From Clostridia bacterium (GTDB taxonomy: Bacteria > Bacillota > Clostridia > TANB77 > CAG-508), in the NCBI GenBank assembly GCA_900759475.1, contig CAAEVK010000039.1, positions 1 to 64,000 of the forward strand: 64,000 nucleotides of DNA. Reading direction: 5' to 3'. A program made the position numbers and the translations under genes. The notes below the pieces were generated by a model. It ran no database searches. It saw only the letters and a list, made by a program, of their open reading frames with translations, and was not told where the DNA came from. Within the stretch, counting starts at the first letter, position 1. Each line of letters starts with the position of its first letter. This document shows, piece by piece, positions 39,061-48,878 of this stretch.

Positions 39061-41682
39061 ATGGAAAAGATAAAAAAAGTGTGGATAAAATATAGAAAAT
39101 TTTTAATAGCACCATTAGGGGTTTCATTTATTTTATTGTTATTATATGCTATAAAAGGAATATACCCATTTGGAAATATGACAATTGCTAATGCAGATAT
39201 GGGACAATCCTATATGACGTTCTATCATTTTTTATATGATGTAATTCATAATGGAAAAAATATATTTTACGACTATGCTTTAGGAATGGGGTCTAATATG
39301 TATGGAGGATTTATTATAGATGGTCTATTTAATCCTCTTACATGGATTATTTTATTAACAAATAGGGAAAATATTGCTAATATGTTTTCTTTTATTTTAA
39401 TTTTGAAAGTTGCTTTTATTGCTTTAACATCTTTTATTTTATTTAATAAATTATTTAAAAAGAATCAATACTATAATATTGTTTTTAGCATGTTATATGC
39501 CTTATCGGCTTATGTGTTAATGTATAATACCAATATTATGTGGTTAGATGTTGTAGGAATATTTCCTTTATTTATACTAGCAATTAAATACATGTTTGAA
39601 ACAAATAAAATATATTGGTATGCCATTTGCTTAACACTTATGCTCATATTTAATTATAATTTGGCTTATATGGTATTGATGTTTATTATTTTTGTATTAC
39701 CAATCTATGTTAAGTTTGGTTTACCAAAAGAGAAAAGAAAAAAAGCAATTTATAACATTATAATAGGAACAGTTTTGTCTGTTGGATTGTCTGCATTTGC
39801 TTTTATACCAGCTTTTATGCAAACAATGTCTTCTTATAGGATGTCTGGTGCTACAAGCAATACTGTTGAAAATACAAATATTTTATTTAAAATTGTGGTA
39901 TTTTTATTTTATGCTATGCCTTTATATGGTTTTATAAAATGGTTAAAATACTATAAACAAGACAAACAAAATATTTGCATGATATTACTTGCTTTGGCAT
40001 TTACAGCAATTATTCCTATTATTTTTGAAAGAGTAAATTTATTATGGCATACAGGAAGTTATCAATGTTTTCCATATAGATATGGATTCATTCCTACTTT
40101 AATTTTATATTTAGGAGCATTGCAATATTTTGCTAACCATAGTAAATCAGAAAAAATAGATGAGGAATATAAGAAAAAATGGTTACAATGTTTTGCAATT
40201 ATATTATGGATAATAGCTGTGTTTGTACAGATTGTAAATGTCATTTCTATTAATCAATCAAACCCAGCATTTGAACTTTCTTTTAAAAGTTTTATACTTA
40301 TTTTAATCCCTACGATATTAATGCTTTTTGTCGTAAAAACAATACATAGTGTAGAGAATGAACTTAGTAAAAAAGTTTTATTAACAGGTATGATACTAGT
40401 AGAATTGTTAGTGTATTCTTATGCATATATAGGAGTATATCCTGAATATAGAGGAGGAAGAGAATGGTCTGATGAACAAATTTTTACTTCTTATGAAATT
40501 GCTAGTGCATTTGAAATAAAAGACACACAATATCGAATAAAAGATTTAACAGGATTAACTAGTGAAAATTGTCCATTAGTATATAATATTCCTTCTATGT
40601 CTACTTTTTTGCATATTATTAGTAAAGAACAAGTAATTAATGCAGAACAAATGGGATATTCTCATAATAGAACAAAGCTAAATGATTTTGGAGGTACTGT
40701 TTTTTCTGATGCAATATATGGAATAAAATATATATTAACAAAAGAAAATTTACCAGATGAAGTTTATCAATATATTAAAACGAATGAAGAAGGGATTAAA
40801 TTATATGAATATAGAAATACTTTGCCAATTGGCTTGGTATATAAAAATGAAGTAAGTGATATCCCAGATAATTTGGGAGTTTTCGAAACACAAAATTATG
40901 TATATCAAAATTTCTTTGGCAAACAGGATTCACTAATAAATGTAATTGATAGTAATTCCATAAAAACAAAACAAGATGAAAAAAAATATCAATATACTTT
41001 AGAAATAAAAGATAAATCAATTTTATATGTATATGGAAAAAATATTATTATTAATCATATTATTGTAAATGGAAAAGAAAAAATAATTCCAACATTAAAT
41101 GATCAAGAAAATACAATTTATCCATTAGCAAACAACAATGGGATATTAGATTTAGGAATCTATGAAAATCAAACAGTTACTATATCAATAGATAAAATAA
41201 TAGGAAGTAGCCTTGAAGAATTGAAATTTGGAGTCTTAAATTTAGAAAAATATAATGAAATATTTAAACAAGATTTTGTTCCTATAAAAATTGATATCAA
41301 TGGTAATCAAATGACAATAACAGGGGAACTAAAAAAAGGAACGAAGTTATTTATTCCAATTAATTATGACAAAGGATGGAAAGTAATAAGTGATAATACA
41401 ACAGAAATAAAAAGAATTTATCATAATTTTATAGGACTAAATTTAAAAGAAGGACAGAATAATATAAAGTTAGAATTCATGCCAAATTTATATAAAGAAA
41501 GTGCTATTATTACAATTATTACCATTATAGTGATGATAATTCTATATTTAATAGGAAAAAAATTTGAAATACGAAATGTTACTTGGGTAATGAATATTTT
41601 TTGGATACTAGGACTTGTAATTTACTTTGGATGCCTATGGAAAATATATATTATGAGTATTGTGAATACATTTATTTTTTGA
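39061..41682 (+). CDS. YfhO family membrane protein
   Basis: 873 residues: about 12 N-terminal membrane segments, a large outer domain (about 480-800) and a final helix pair. YALGMGSNMYGGFIIDGLFNPLTWI and NYDKGWKVISDN match YfhO, linked in Bacillus and Listeria to glycosylation of lipoteichoic acid. It is plausible here that this gene and the DUF2142 gene both act in surface polymer decoration. Confidence 0.8.
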   Translation: MEKIKKVWIKYRKFLIAPLGVSFILLLLYAIKGIYPFGNMTIANADMGQSYMTFYHFLYDVIHNGKNIFYDYALGMGSNMYGGFIIDGLFNPLTWIILLTNRENIANMFSFILILKVAFIALTSFILFNKLFKKNQYYNIVFSMLYALSAYVLMYNTNIMWLDVVGIFPLFILAIKYMFETNKIYWYAICLTLMLIFNYNLAYMVLMFIIFVLPIYVKFGLPKEKRKKAIYNIIIGTVLSVGLSAFAFIPAFMQTMSSYRMSGATSNTVENTNILFKIVVFLFYAMPLYGFIKWLKYYKQDKQNICMILLALAFTAIIPIIFERVNLLWHTGSYQCFPYRYGFIPTLILYLGALQYFANHSKSEKIDEEYKKKWLQCFAIILWIIAVFVQIVNVISINQSNPAFELSFKSFILILIPTILMLFVVKTIHSVENELSKKVLLTGMILVELLVYSYAYIGVYPEYRGGREWSDEQIFTSYEIASAFEIKDTQYRIKDLTGLTSENCPLVYNIPSMSTFLHIISKEQVINAEQMGYSHNRTKLNDFGGTVFSDAIYGIKYILTKENLPDEVYQYIKTNEEGIKLYEYRNTLPIGLVYKNEVSDIPDNLGVFETQNYVYQNFFGKQDSLINVIDSNSIKTKQDEKKYQYTLEIKDKSILYVYGKNIIINHIIVNGKEKIIPTLNDQENTIYPLANNNGILDLGIYENQTVTISIDKIIGSSLEELKFGVLNLEKYNEIFKQDFVPIKIDINGNQMTITGELKKGTKLFIPINYDKGWKVISDNTTEIKRIYHNFIGLNLKEGQNNIKLEFMPNLYKESAIITIITIIVMIILYLIGKKFEIRNVTWVMNIFWILGLVIYFGCLWKIYIMSIVNTFIF

Positions 41683-41782
41683 ATAGAAATATCAAATACT
41701 TAAAAATAAAGAAAAAAGTAAATTAATAAAAAATTTATTAACTGTTTGTATATAAAGAATACTAAAGGAGAGATTATTCAAA

Positions 41783-44464
41783 ATGGAAAAATTAGTTTTA
41801 ATTGATGGGAATAGTATTATTAATAGGGCTTTTTATGGGATAATGGGGAGTAAAACATTAATGACAAAAGATGGAACATATACAAATGGGATTTTTGGAT
41901 TTTTGGCAATTTATTTTAAAATTTTAGAAGACATTAATCCAGAGTATGTTGCTATTACTTTTGATTTAAAAGCACCAACTAAAAGACATGAATTATATGA
42001 ACAATACAAAGGAAATAGAAAACCTATGCCAGAAGAATTGGCAGTACAAATGCCAATTTTAAAAGAAATTTTAAGAGCAATGCAAATAGATATTATTGAA
42101 AAACAGGGATATGAAGCTGATGATATTTTAGGAACACTTGCTAAATTTGGAAAAAAACAAAAATTAGATGTTACAATTCTAACAGGAGATAGAGATGCAT
42201 TTCAATTAATTGAAGATGGTATTAAAGTAAGAATTCCTAGAACAAAAATGGGGAAAACGGAGAGCCAAGATTATACATTAGAGAAAATTAAAGAAGAATA
42301 CGGAATATCTCCTAAAAAGTTAATTGAAGTTAAAGGATTAATGGGAGATAGTTCAGACAATATTCCAGGTGTACCAGGAATTGGAGAAAAAACAGCTTTA
42401 GAGTTAGTTAAAAAATACTCATCTATTGATAAACTATATGAAAAACTAGAGAATAATGAAGATGATATAAAAGGAAAATTAAGAGAAAAATTAATCCAAA
42501 ATAAAGAATTAGCTTATTTATCTAGAACATTAGGAACTATTAATATAGAAGTACCTATTCAAAAAGATTTACAAGAAATGAAAAGAAAGGAATGGGACTA
42601 TCAATTAGTATACCAACTTTTTAAAAAATTAGGTTTTCATCGTTTTATTGAAAGGTTTCATTTAAATACAACTGGTGGCATTACAGCCACAGAGGAATAT
42701 GAAGTAGAATTGTTAGAAGATGATAAGCAAATACAAGTTCTAAAAAACACTATTATGGAAAACAAGCAATTATTCTACTATTTAGATAAACTTCCTATGA
42801 GCCAAAATAAAATTGTTGAAAAACAAGTAAATGGAATTTATGTCTATGTAGTCGAAAAAAATAAAGTTTATTATATACAAGATATAAAAAAACTAAAAAA
42901 AATTTTTCAAGACCCAGAAATTTTAAAATGTAGTTATAAACTAAAAGAGGATTATTGCATTTTAAAACAAAATGAAATTTTGACACAAAATATGATGTTT
43001 GATATAGAATTAGCAGCTTATTTATTGAATTCTACCAAAAGCCAATATACAATTGAAAGTATTAGCAAAGAATATTTGGGGATTGACATTGAAAGCAAAA
43101 ATATAAAAGAGGATAATATGCAGATGAATTTATTTGCTGTTCCTGAACAAGATAGTAAGTTAGACAAAAAAAAGGCAGCATATGCCTATGCTATAGGCAA
43201 ACTACATCCACTTCTTATTGAAAAAATGAAAAAAGACAAATGTTATTCTTTATTTGAAGAAATAGAAATGCCACTTTCAGAAGTATTAGCAGAAATGCAA
43301 TATACAGGAATTTATGTAGATAAAGAAGAATTACTAATTTACGGAAAAGTATTACAAGAACAATTGAAAACATTATCAACAGAGATTTATCAACTAGCAG
43401 GAGAAGAATTTAACATTAATTCTCCAAAACAATTAGGAGAAATTCTATTTGAAAAATTAAAGCTACCAGTACAAAAGAAGAAAAAAACAGGTTATTCAAC
43501 AGATGTAGAGGTATTAGAAAAAATCAAAAAAGAGCATCCTATTATTGAAAAAATATTAGAATATCGACAAGTTGCAAAACTAAACTCTACTTATGTAGAA
43601 GGGCTAATTTCCTATATTAATCCAATAACAAATAGAATTCATTCTCATTTTCATCAAACGGTTACTGCAACTGGAAGAATTAGCAGTACAGATCCAAATC
43701 TTCAAAATATTCCAACGAGAATGGAATTGGGAAGACAGTTAAGAAAAATATTTAAAGCAGAGAAAGCAAATTCTTTATTTTTAGATGCAGATTATTCACA
43801 AATAGAATTAAGGGTATTAGCACATATTTCAAAAGATGAAACAATGATAAAAGCATTTAATCATAATGAAGACATTCACTCACAAGCAGCTTCTAAAGTA
43901 TTTGGTATACCAATAGAAAATGTTACAAAGGAATTAAGAAGCAAAGCAAAAGCAGTTAATTTTGGAATTGTTTATGGAATTAGTGATTTTGGTTTAGCAG
44001 AGCAAATTGGCTCTACAAAAAAAGAGGCAAAACAATACATTGAACAATACCTAGAAAAATATAGTGGAATTAAACAATTTATGACAGATATTATTGAACA
44101 AGCAAAATTAAAAGGATATGTAGAAACTTTATACAAAAGAAGAAGATATATTCCTGAATTAAAGTCTAGTAATTATATGGTAAGGCAATTTGGTGCAAGA
44201 GTTGCTATGAATACTCCTATTCAGGGAACAGCAGCAGATATTATGAAGATAGCGATGATTCATGTATACCAAGAACTAAAAAGTAAACAACTAAAATCGA
44301 AAATTGTTTTACAAATTCATGACGAATTACTGATAGAAACTTTTGAAGAGGAAAAAGAGATTGTAAAAAATATCTTGCAAAAAGGCATGGAAAATGCTAT
44401 AAAATTAAAAGTACCTTTACAAGTAGAAGTAGAGGAAGGAAAAAGTTGGTTTGATGCCAAGTAA
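41783..44464 (+). CDS. polA: DNA polymerase I
   Basis: 893 residues. 5' nuclease domain (1-290: AITFDLKAPTKRHELYEQYKGNRKPMPEE, GYEADDILGTLA, GDSSDNIPGVPGIGEKTA). The middle 3'-5' exonuclease-like domain lacks the DxE metal motif and is presumably inactive, as in Bacillus and Thermus enzymes. Polymerase domain: DADYSQIELRVLAH (motif A), RSKAKAVNFGIVYG (motif B), QIHDEL (motif C). Okazaki-fragment maturation and repair. AAAGGAG site. Confidence 0.97.
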   Translation: MEKLVLIDGNSIINRAFYGIMGSKTLMTKDGTYTNGIFGFLAIYFKILEDINPEYVAITFDLKAPTKRHELYEQYKGNRKPMPEELAVQMPILKEILRAMQIDIIEKQGYEADDILGTLAKFGKKQKLDVTILTGDRDAFQLIEDGIKVRIPRTKMGKTESQDYTLEKIKEEYGISPKKLIEVKGLMGDSSDNIPGVPGIGEKTALELVKKYSSIDKLYEKLENNEDDIKGKLREKLIQNKELAYLSRTLGTINIEVPIQKDLQEMKRKEWDYQLVYQLFKKLGFHRFIERFHLNTTGGITATEEYEVELLEDDKQIQVLKNTIMENKQLFYYLDKLPMSQNKIVEKQVNGIYVYVVEKNKVYYIQDIKKLKKIFQDPEILKCSYKLKEDYCILKQNEILTQNMMFDIELAAYLLNSTKSQYTIESISKEYLGIDIESKNIKEDNMQMNLFAVPEQDSKLDKKKAAYAYAIGKLHPLLIEKMKKDKCYSLFEEIEMPLSEVLAEMQYTGIYVDKEELLIYGKVLQEQLKTLSTEIYQLAGEEFNINSPKQLGEILFEKLKLPVQKKKKTGYSTDVEVLEKIKKEHPIIEKILEYRQVAKLNSTYVEGLISYINPITNRIHSHFHQTVTATGRISSTDPNLQNIPTRMELGRQLRKIFKAEKANSLFLDADYSQIELRVLAHISKDETMIKAFNHNEDIHSQAASKVFGIPIENVTKELRSKAKAVNFGIVYGISDFGLAEQIGSTKKEAKQYIEQYLEKYSGIKQFMTDIIEQAKLKGYVETLYKRRRYIPELKSSNYMVRQFGARVAMNTPIQGTAADIMKIAMIHVYQELKSKQLKSKIVLQIHDELLIETFEEEKEIVKNILQKGMENAIKLKVPLQVEVEEGKSWFDAK

Positions 44465-44488
44465 TACAAAAGAATAAGGAGAAATAAA

Positions 44489-45049
44489 GTGAAAAAGAAA
44501 ATAATTATTCTATGTATATTGCTAACATTAATATTTTTAATATTATTTGTTATTAAAGCTTCTAATATGATATTAAAGCAAATATATCCATTAAAATATG
44601 CTAATTACGTAGAAAAATATGCAAAAGAAAATAATTTAGATGTAATGTTAGTATATGCTATTATAAAAGCAGAAAGTAATTTTGAACCTAATATAACTTC
44701 TACTAGTGGAGCGATGGGACTAATGCAAATAATGGAAAATACAGCAAAAGAAATTGCTGAAAAAAAAGGAATAGAACTTTTAACGAAAGAAGTCATATAT
44801 CAACCAGAGCTAAACATTATGCTTGGCACAACTTATTTTGCACAACTTTTAAAAAATTATGATGGCAACATTAATTTATCTCTTGCCGCTTATAATGCAG
44901 GAATTGGTAATGTTACTAATTGGATAGAAAATGGTATTATTCAGGCAGATGGAAGTGATATTGAAAATATTCCATTTAAGGAAACAAACAATTATGTAAG
45001 AAAAATTTTAAGAGATGATAGAATTTATAGGAAACTGTATGAAGAATAA
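44489..45049 (+). CDS. lytic transglycosylase, SLT domain
   Basis: 186 residues. N-terminal membrane anchor (4-24), then a Slt70-type catalytic domain: VYAIIKAESNFEPNITSTSGAMGLMQIM with catalytic Glu in KAESNF, and LSLAAYNAGIGNVTNWI. Cuts peptidoglycan glycan strands outside the membrane. GTG start after AAGGAG, 24 bases after polA. Confidence 0.92.
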   Translation: MKKKIIILCILLTLIFLILFVIKASNMILKQIYPLKYANYVEKYAKENNLDVMLVYAIIKAESNFEPNITSTSGAMGLMQIMENTAKEIAEKKGIELLTKEVIYQPELNIMLGTTYFAQLLKNYDGNINLSLAAYNAGIGNVTNWIENGIIQADGSDIENIPFKETNNYVRKILRDDRIYRKLYEE

Positions 45050-45094
45050 TGAAAAAGTTGATATTTCTGTGCGATAAAAAAGGAGGTAAATAAA

Positions 45095-46105
45095 ATGAGT
45101 ATTTTAGTTACAGGGGGAGCAGGTTTTATTGGAAGCCACACAGCAGTAGAATTGTTAAATAGTGGAAAGGATATTGTCATTATTGATGATTTTTCTAATA
45201 GCAAACCAACAGCAATAGAAGCTATTAAACAAATAACAGGGAGAAATTTTAACTTTTATGAAATGAATTATTTAGACAAAGTAGCATTAGAAAAGGTATT
45301 TAAAGAAAATAAAATTGAGGCAGTTTTAAACTTTGCAGGTTTTAAAGCGGTAGGGGAGTCTGTTGAAAAACCAATTGAATATTATATAAACAATGTTTCT
45401 GGTGCATTAGTGCTATTAGATACCATGAAAAAGTTTGGAGTAAAGAAGTTTATTTTTAGCTCTTCTGCAACAGTATATGGAGAACCAGAAAAAATTCCAA
45501 TTACAGAGGACTGTAAAACAGGGGGGACAACTAATCCTTATGGAACAACAAAGTTATTTATTGAACAGATTTTAAAAGACATTTATATATCAGACAATAC
45601 TTGGGATATTGCAATATTAAGGTATTTTAATCCAGTAGGGGCACATGAAAGTGGATTAATAGGAGAAGAACCAAAAGGAAGACCTAACAACTTAATGCCA
45701 TATGTTGCACGTGTTGCGGCAGGAATATTGCCAGAGCTGTCTATCTATGGAAATGATTATCCTACACCAGATGGAACTGGAGTTAGAGACTATATACATG
45801 TTGTAGATCTAGCAAAAGGACATCTTAAAGCTCTAGAAAAATTAGAAAAAGAAAAGTTTGGTTTATATATATATAACTTAGGGACGGGAAACGGTTGTAG
45901 CGTATTAGATATGGTAAAAGCATTTGAGAAAGTAACAGCAAAAAAAGTACCATATAAAATTATACCAAGGCGCGCAGGAGATATTGCCATATGCTATGCA
46001 GACCCTAGTAAAGCAAAAAAAGAATTAGGATGGATGGCAGAAAAAACAATAGAAGATATGTGCAAAGATTCATGGAATTATATTGAAAAAAATATCTCAA
46101 ATTAA
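45095..46105 (+). CDS. galE: UDP-glucose 4-epimerase
   Basis: 336 residues. Short-chain dehydrogenase fold with TGGAGFIGSHTA (NAD binding), SSSATVYGEPEKIPITED, the YGTTK catalytic YxxxK, and NPVGAHESGLIGEEPKG. Interconverts UDP-glucose and UDP-galactose (or the GlcNAc pair). AAAGGAGG site. Its last codons lie in a large shared hairpin with asnB. Confidence 0.95.
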   Translation: MSILVTGGAGFIGSHTAVELLNSGKDIVIIDDFSNSKPTAIEAIKQITGRNFNFYEMNYLDKVALEKVFKENKIEAVLNFAGFKAVGESVEKPIEYYINNVSGALVLLDTMKKFGVKKFIFSSSATVYGEPEKIPITEDCKTGGTTNPYGTTKLFIEQILKDIYISDNTWDIAILRYFNPVGAHESGLIGEEPKGRPNNLMPYVARVAAGILPELSIYGNDYPTPDGTGVRDYIHVVDLAKGHLKALEKLEKEKFGLYIYNLGTGNGCSVLDMVKAFEKVTAKKVPYKIIPRRAGDIAICYADPSKAKKELGWMAEKTIEDMCKDSWNYIEKNISN

Positions 46106-46165
46106 ATTATAAAATAATTATCCTCCAATACAATGGAGGATAATTATTTTATAATTTAATTTGAG
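46096..46165. terminator. 32-bp perfect inverted repeat joining galE and asnB ends
   Basis: The left arm 46096-46127 and right arm 46134-46165 are exact reverse complements with a 6-base loop. Each arm contains the stop codon and final codon(s) of one of the two convergent genes. A strong bidirectional terminator. Confidence 0.9.
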
Positions 46166-47999
46166 GCTGATATTTTTCAAGCCACATATTTACTTGACAC
46201 AAATAGGCCATAAGCTGAGGACCAGTCATAAGTTGACCAAACCACGGTCTACCAAAAGCACTACCATTTGTTTCTAATATTTTTAAAATATAATCCCTAT
46301 TTAGTAATTCATTGATTGGTGCATTTTTATTTTTTATAATTTGTTCTAGCATTTCTTTAACTTTAGCTAAATAAGCTGGATTATGTGTTTTAGGATAAGG
46401 ACTTTTCTTTCTATATACAATTTCTTCTGGTAAAATGTCTTCCATAATATAACGTAGCAAGCCTTTTTCTCTACCTTTATATGCTTTTATTTCCCATGGA
46501 ATATTCCACACATATTCTACTAATCTATAATCACAAAAAGGAACTCTAACTTCTAATCCACTATACATAGCCATTCTGTCAGTTCTGTCTAATAGTGTTT
46601 GCATAAACCAATTTAAATTCAAATGAAAGATTTTTCTTTTTTCAGCAGTTTCAAAAGTATCACATTCTAATGTTTCTACTTCATTTAAACTTTCTTGATA
46701 TCGAAAATCAATATATTCTTTTAAGTTGATTTTTTGTGATAAATCTTGATTTAATAAATTTTGTCTTTCTTCTAAGGCAATTGACCATGGAAAAGTATTG
46801 CTCTTCAAAGCATCTTCACGGAAAAACCAAGGATAACCTCCAAAAATTTCATCTGCACATTCTCCAGATAAACCTATTGCTACATCAGATTTTACAGCTT
46901 TACAGAACAGTAAAAGAGAAGAGTCAACATCTGCCATTCCTGGGAAATCTCTAGCAATCATAGCATCCTCTAATGATTTCGCAAGTTCTGGTGTATCAAT
47001 ATAAATTGTGTGGTGATTAGTTCCGTAATAATTTGGCCATAATATTAATATAGTATTTATCTGAATTTGGTTGAAACTCATTTTTTACGAAGTTCTTATC
47101 ATTATCTATGTAGTCTACTGAAAATGTATTTAAAGATGGTTGATGTAGTTTTTGATAATACTTATTTGCATAAGTAGTAATAATACTAGAATCTAATCCA
47201 CCTGACAAGAAAGTACATACAGGAACATCAGAAACTAGTTGTTTTTGAATAGAATCTTCTAATAAAAATTTGACTGTATCACAAGTAGTTTTAAAATCAT
47301 CTTGATGTGGTTTACTACGCAATTTCCAATATCTTTCAACGTGTAACCCGTCTTGATTATAAATAGCAAAATGGGCAGGTCTTAATTCAAAAATCTTGTC
47401 AAATACAGTTGTTCCAGAAGTATGAGCTGGTCCGTAATCCTATTAATTCGCTGATTCCTTGTTGCGACACAGTTAATGGAAAATTTGGAAATTTTAGAAG
47501 TGCTTTAACTTCAGAAGAAAAAAGAAAATAATCATCTAAAATAGAATAATAAAAGGGTTTTATTCCAAAGTGATCTCTTGCTATAAATAATTCTTTTTTG
47601 GCTTCATTCCAAATGATAAAAGCAAAAGTACCATTTAAATAATGAACAAGATTATGGCCATAATGAATAAAAGCTTTTAATAAAATTTCTGTATCGGAAT
47701 ATCCTTCAAATTCAAAACCATTTTTCAATAAAGTATGTCGCAATTCTTTTGTATTGTACAATTGACCATTATAACAAATTGTATAAGTATTTTCGCCAAT
47801 TTTAGCAGTCATAGGTTGTTGACTACCGAACAGAATTAGTTAATAATGGATTATTGTATCCTAATAAAATATGTTTTTTTTCAAAATAATTTTCCTCCAT
47901 AGGCTCTTTTTTCAAAAGCGTTTGGCTCATTTTTTCTATTGTGTTATGAAATGATGTAATATTATCTTTTAGATTAACCATTCCTACAAAACTACCCAT
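46149..47999 (-). CDS. asnB: asparagine synthetase homologue, needs three +1 shifts at CGG
   Basis: With C skipped at three in-frame CGG codons it gives a single 615-residue protein. The N-terminal class II amidotransferase-like domain ends ELIGLGPAHTSGTTVFDKIFELRPAH; the synthetase domain has the ATP PP-loop FLSGGLDSS, then GLSGECADEIFGGYPW and RTDRMAMYSGLEVRVPFCD. Family role: aspartate to asparagine using ATP and glutamine or ammonia. Oddity: the start is MGSFVGM rather than MCG, so the nucleophilic Cys2 is missing, and the usual RGPD is KKEPMEE; glutamine hydrolysis is doubtful and ammonia may be the donor. Start chosen after AGGAGG. The 207-base stretch from here to 48207 holds no gene. 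Confidence 0.88.
47022..47025 (-). other. CGGA +1 site 3 in asnB (residue 325)
   Basis: TTA CGG AAC becomes TTA GGA ACT (Leu-Gly-Thr), joining MAKLL to GTNHHTIYI. Confidence 0.88.
47431..47434 (-). other. CGGA +1 site 2 in asnB (residue 189)
   Basis: TTA CGG ACC becomes TTA GGA CCA, restoring the family motif LGPAHTSG. Confidence 0.9.
47825..47828 (-). other. CGGT +1 site 1 in asnB (residue 58)
   Basis: GTT CGG TAG becomes GTT GGT AGT, restoring NSVGSQQPM. Here the zero frame has a stop immediately after the CGG. Confidence 0.88.
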
Positions 48000-48206
48000 T
48001 ATATAAATCCTCCTTGTAAATTTATTCAAAAATATTATATGCAAAAAAACATATTTTTTTTATAAAATATCAAAAAAATTTTAAAACATTAGCCTTAAAA
48101 AGGTTTACATTTTAGGAAAATTTTTCAAGAATATTCCTAAAAAACATTGATATTTTTGAATAAATAATATAAAATTTAGAAAGATTATTCTTAAGGAGAG
48201 ATAAAA

Positions 48207-48866
48207 GTGGTAACATTAAAGGATGTTCAAGAAAATGAAGAGATTAAAGAATTGGTAGTTGGCTCCCAAAAACAATTAGATGTACTAGGATATACAGAGC
48301 ATTCTATTCGACATGTAAATATTGTTTCCAAAAGAGCAGGGCAAATTCTAAAAGATTTAGGATATAATGAAAGAAAAGTGGAACTAGCACAAATTGCGGG
48401 TTATATGCACGATATTGGAAATTGTGTAAACAGAGTAGATCATGCTCATACTGGTGCAATTTTAACTTACAATATATTAAAAGAATTAGGGATGGATATA
48501 AAAGAAAGAACTGAAATTATGATGGCAATTGGGAACCATGACGAGGAAACAGGAACAGCAGTTAATGAAATCTCAGCTGCTTTAATTTTAGCAGATAAAT
48601 CAGATGTTCATAGAGATAGAGTATGCAAAAAAAATATTTCTGTTTTTGATATTCACGATAGAGTAAATTATGCGGTTACGGATGCAGACTTAAGGTTAGA
48701 TGTACCTAAACGAGTAATTACTTTGGATTTAACAATTGATACAAATATTTGTCCAGTGCTAGATTATTTTGAAATATTTATGCAAAGAACAATGATGAGT
48801 AAATATGCTGCAAAGTTTTTAAAAATATGGTTTGAATTAATTATTAATGATACAAAATTATTATAG
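48207..48866 (+). CDS. HD-domain phosphohydrolase
   Basis: 219 residues. HSIRHVNIV, then AGYMHDIGNCV (the HD metal pair), HAHTGAILTYNIL, and NHDEETGTA give the HD-superfamily metal site. Substrate unknown; nucleotides or phospho-signals are typical. GTG start after AAGGAGAG. It precedes the secD/secF-like pair by 12 bases, so it may be co-transcribed. Confidence 0.8.
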   Translation: MVTLKDVQENEEIKELVVGSQKQLDVLGYTEHSIRHVNIVSKRAGQILKDLGYNERKVELAQIAGYMHDIGNCVNRVDHAHTGAILTYNILKELGMDIKERTEIMMAIGNHDEETGTAVNEISAALILADKSDVHRDRVCKKNISVFDIHDRVNYAVTDADLRLDVPKRVITLDLTIDTNICPVLDYFEIFMQRTMMSKYAAKFLKIWFELIINDTKLL

Positions 48867-48878
48867 GAGGAAAAAATT

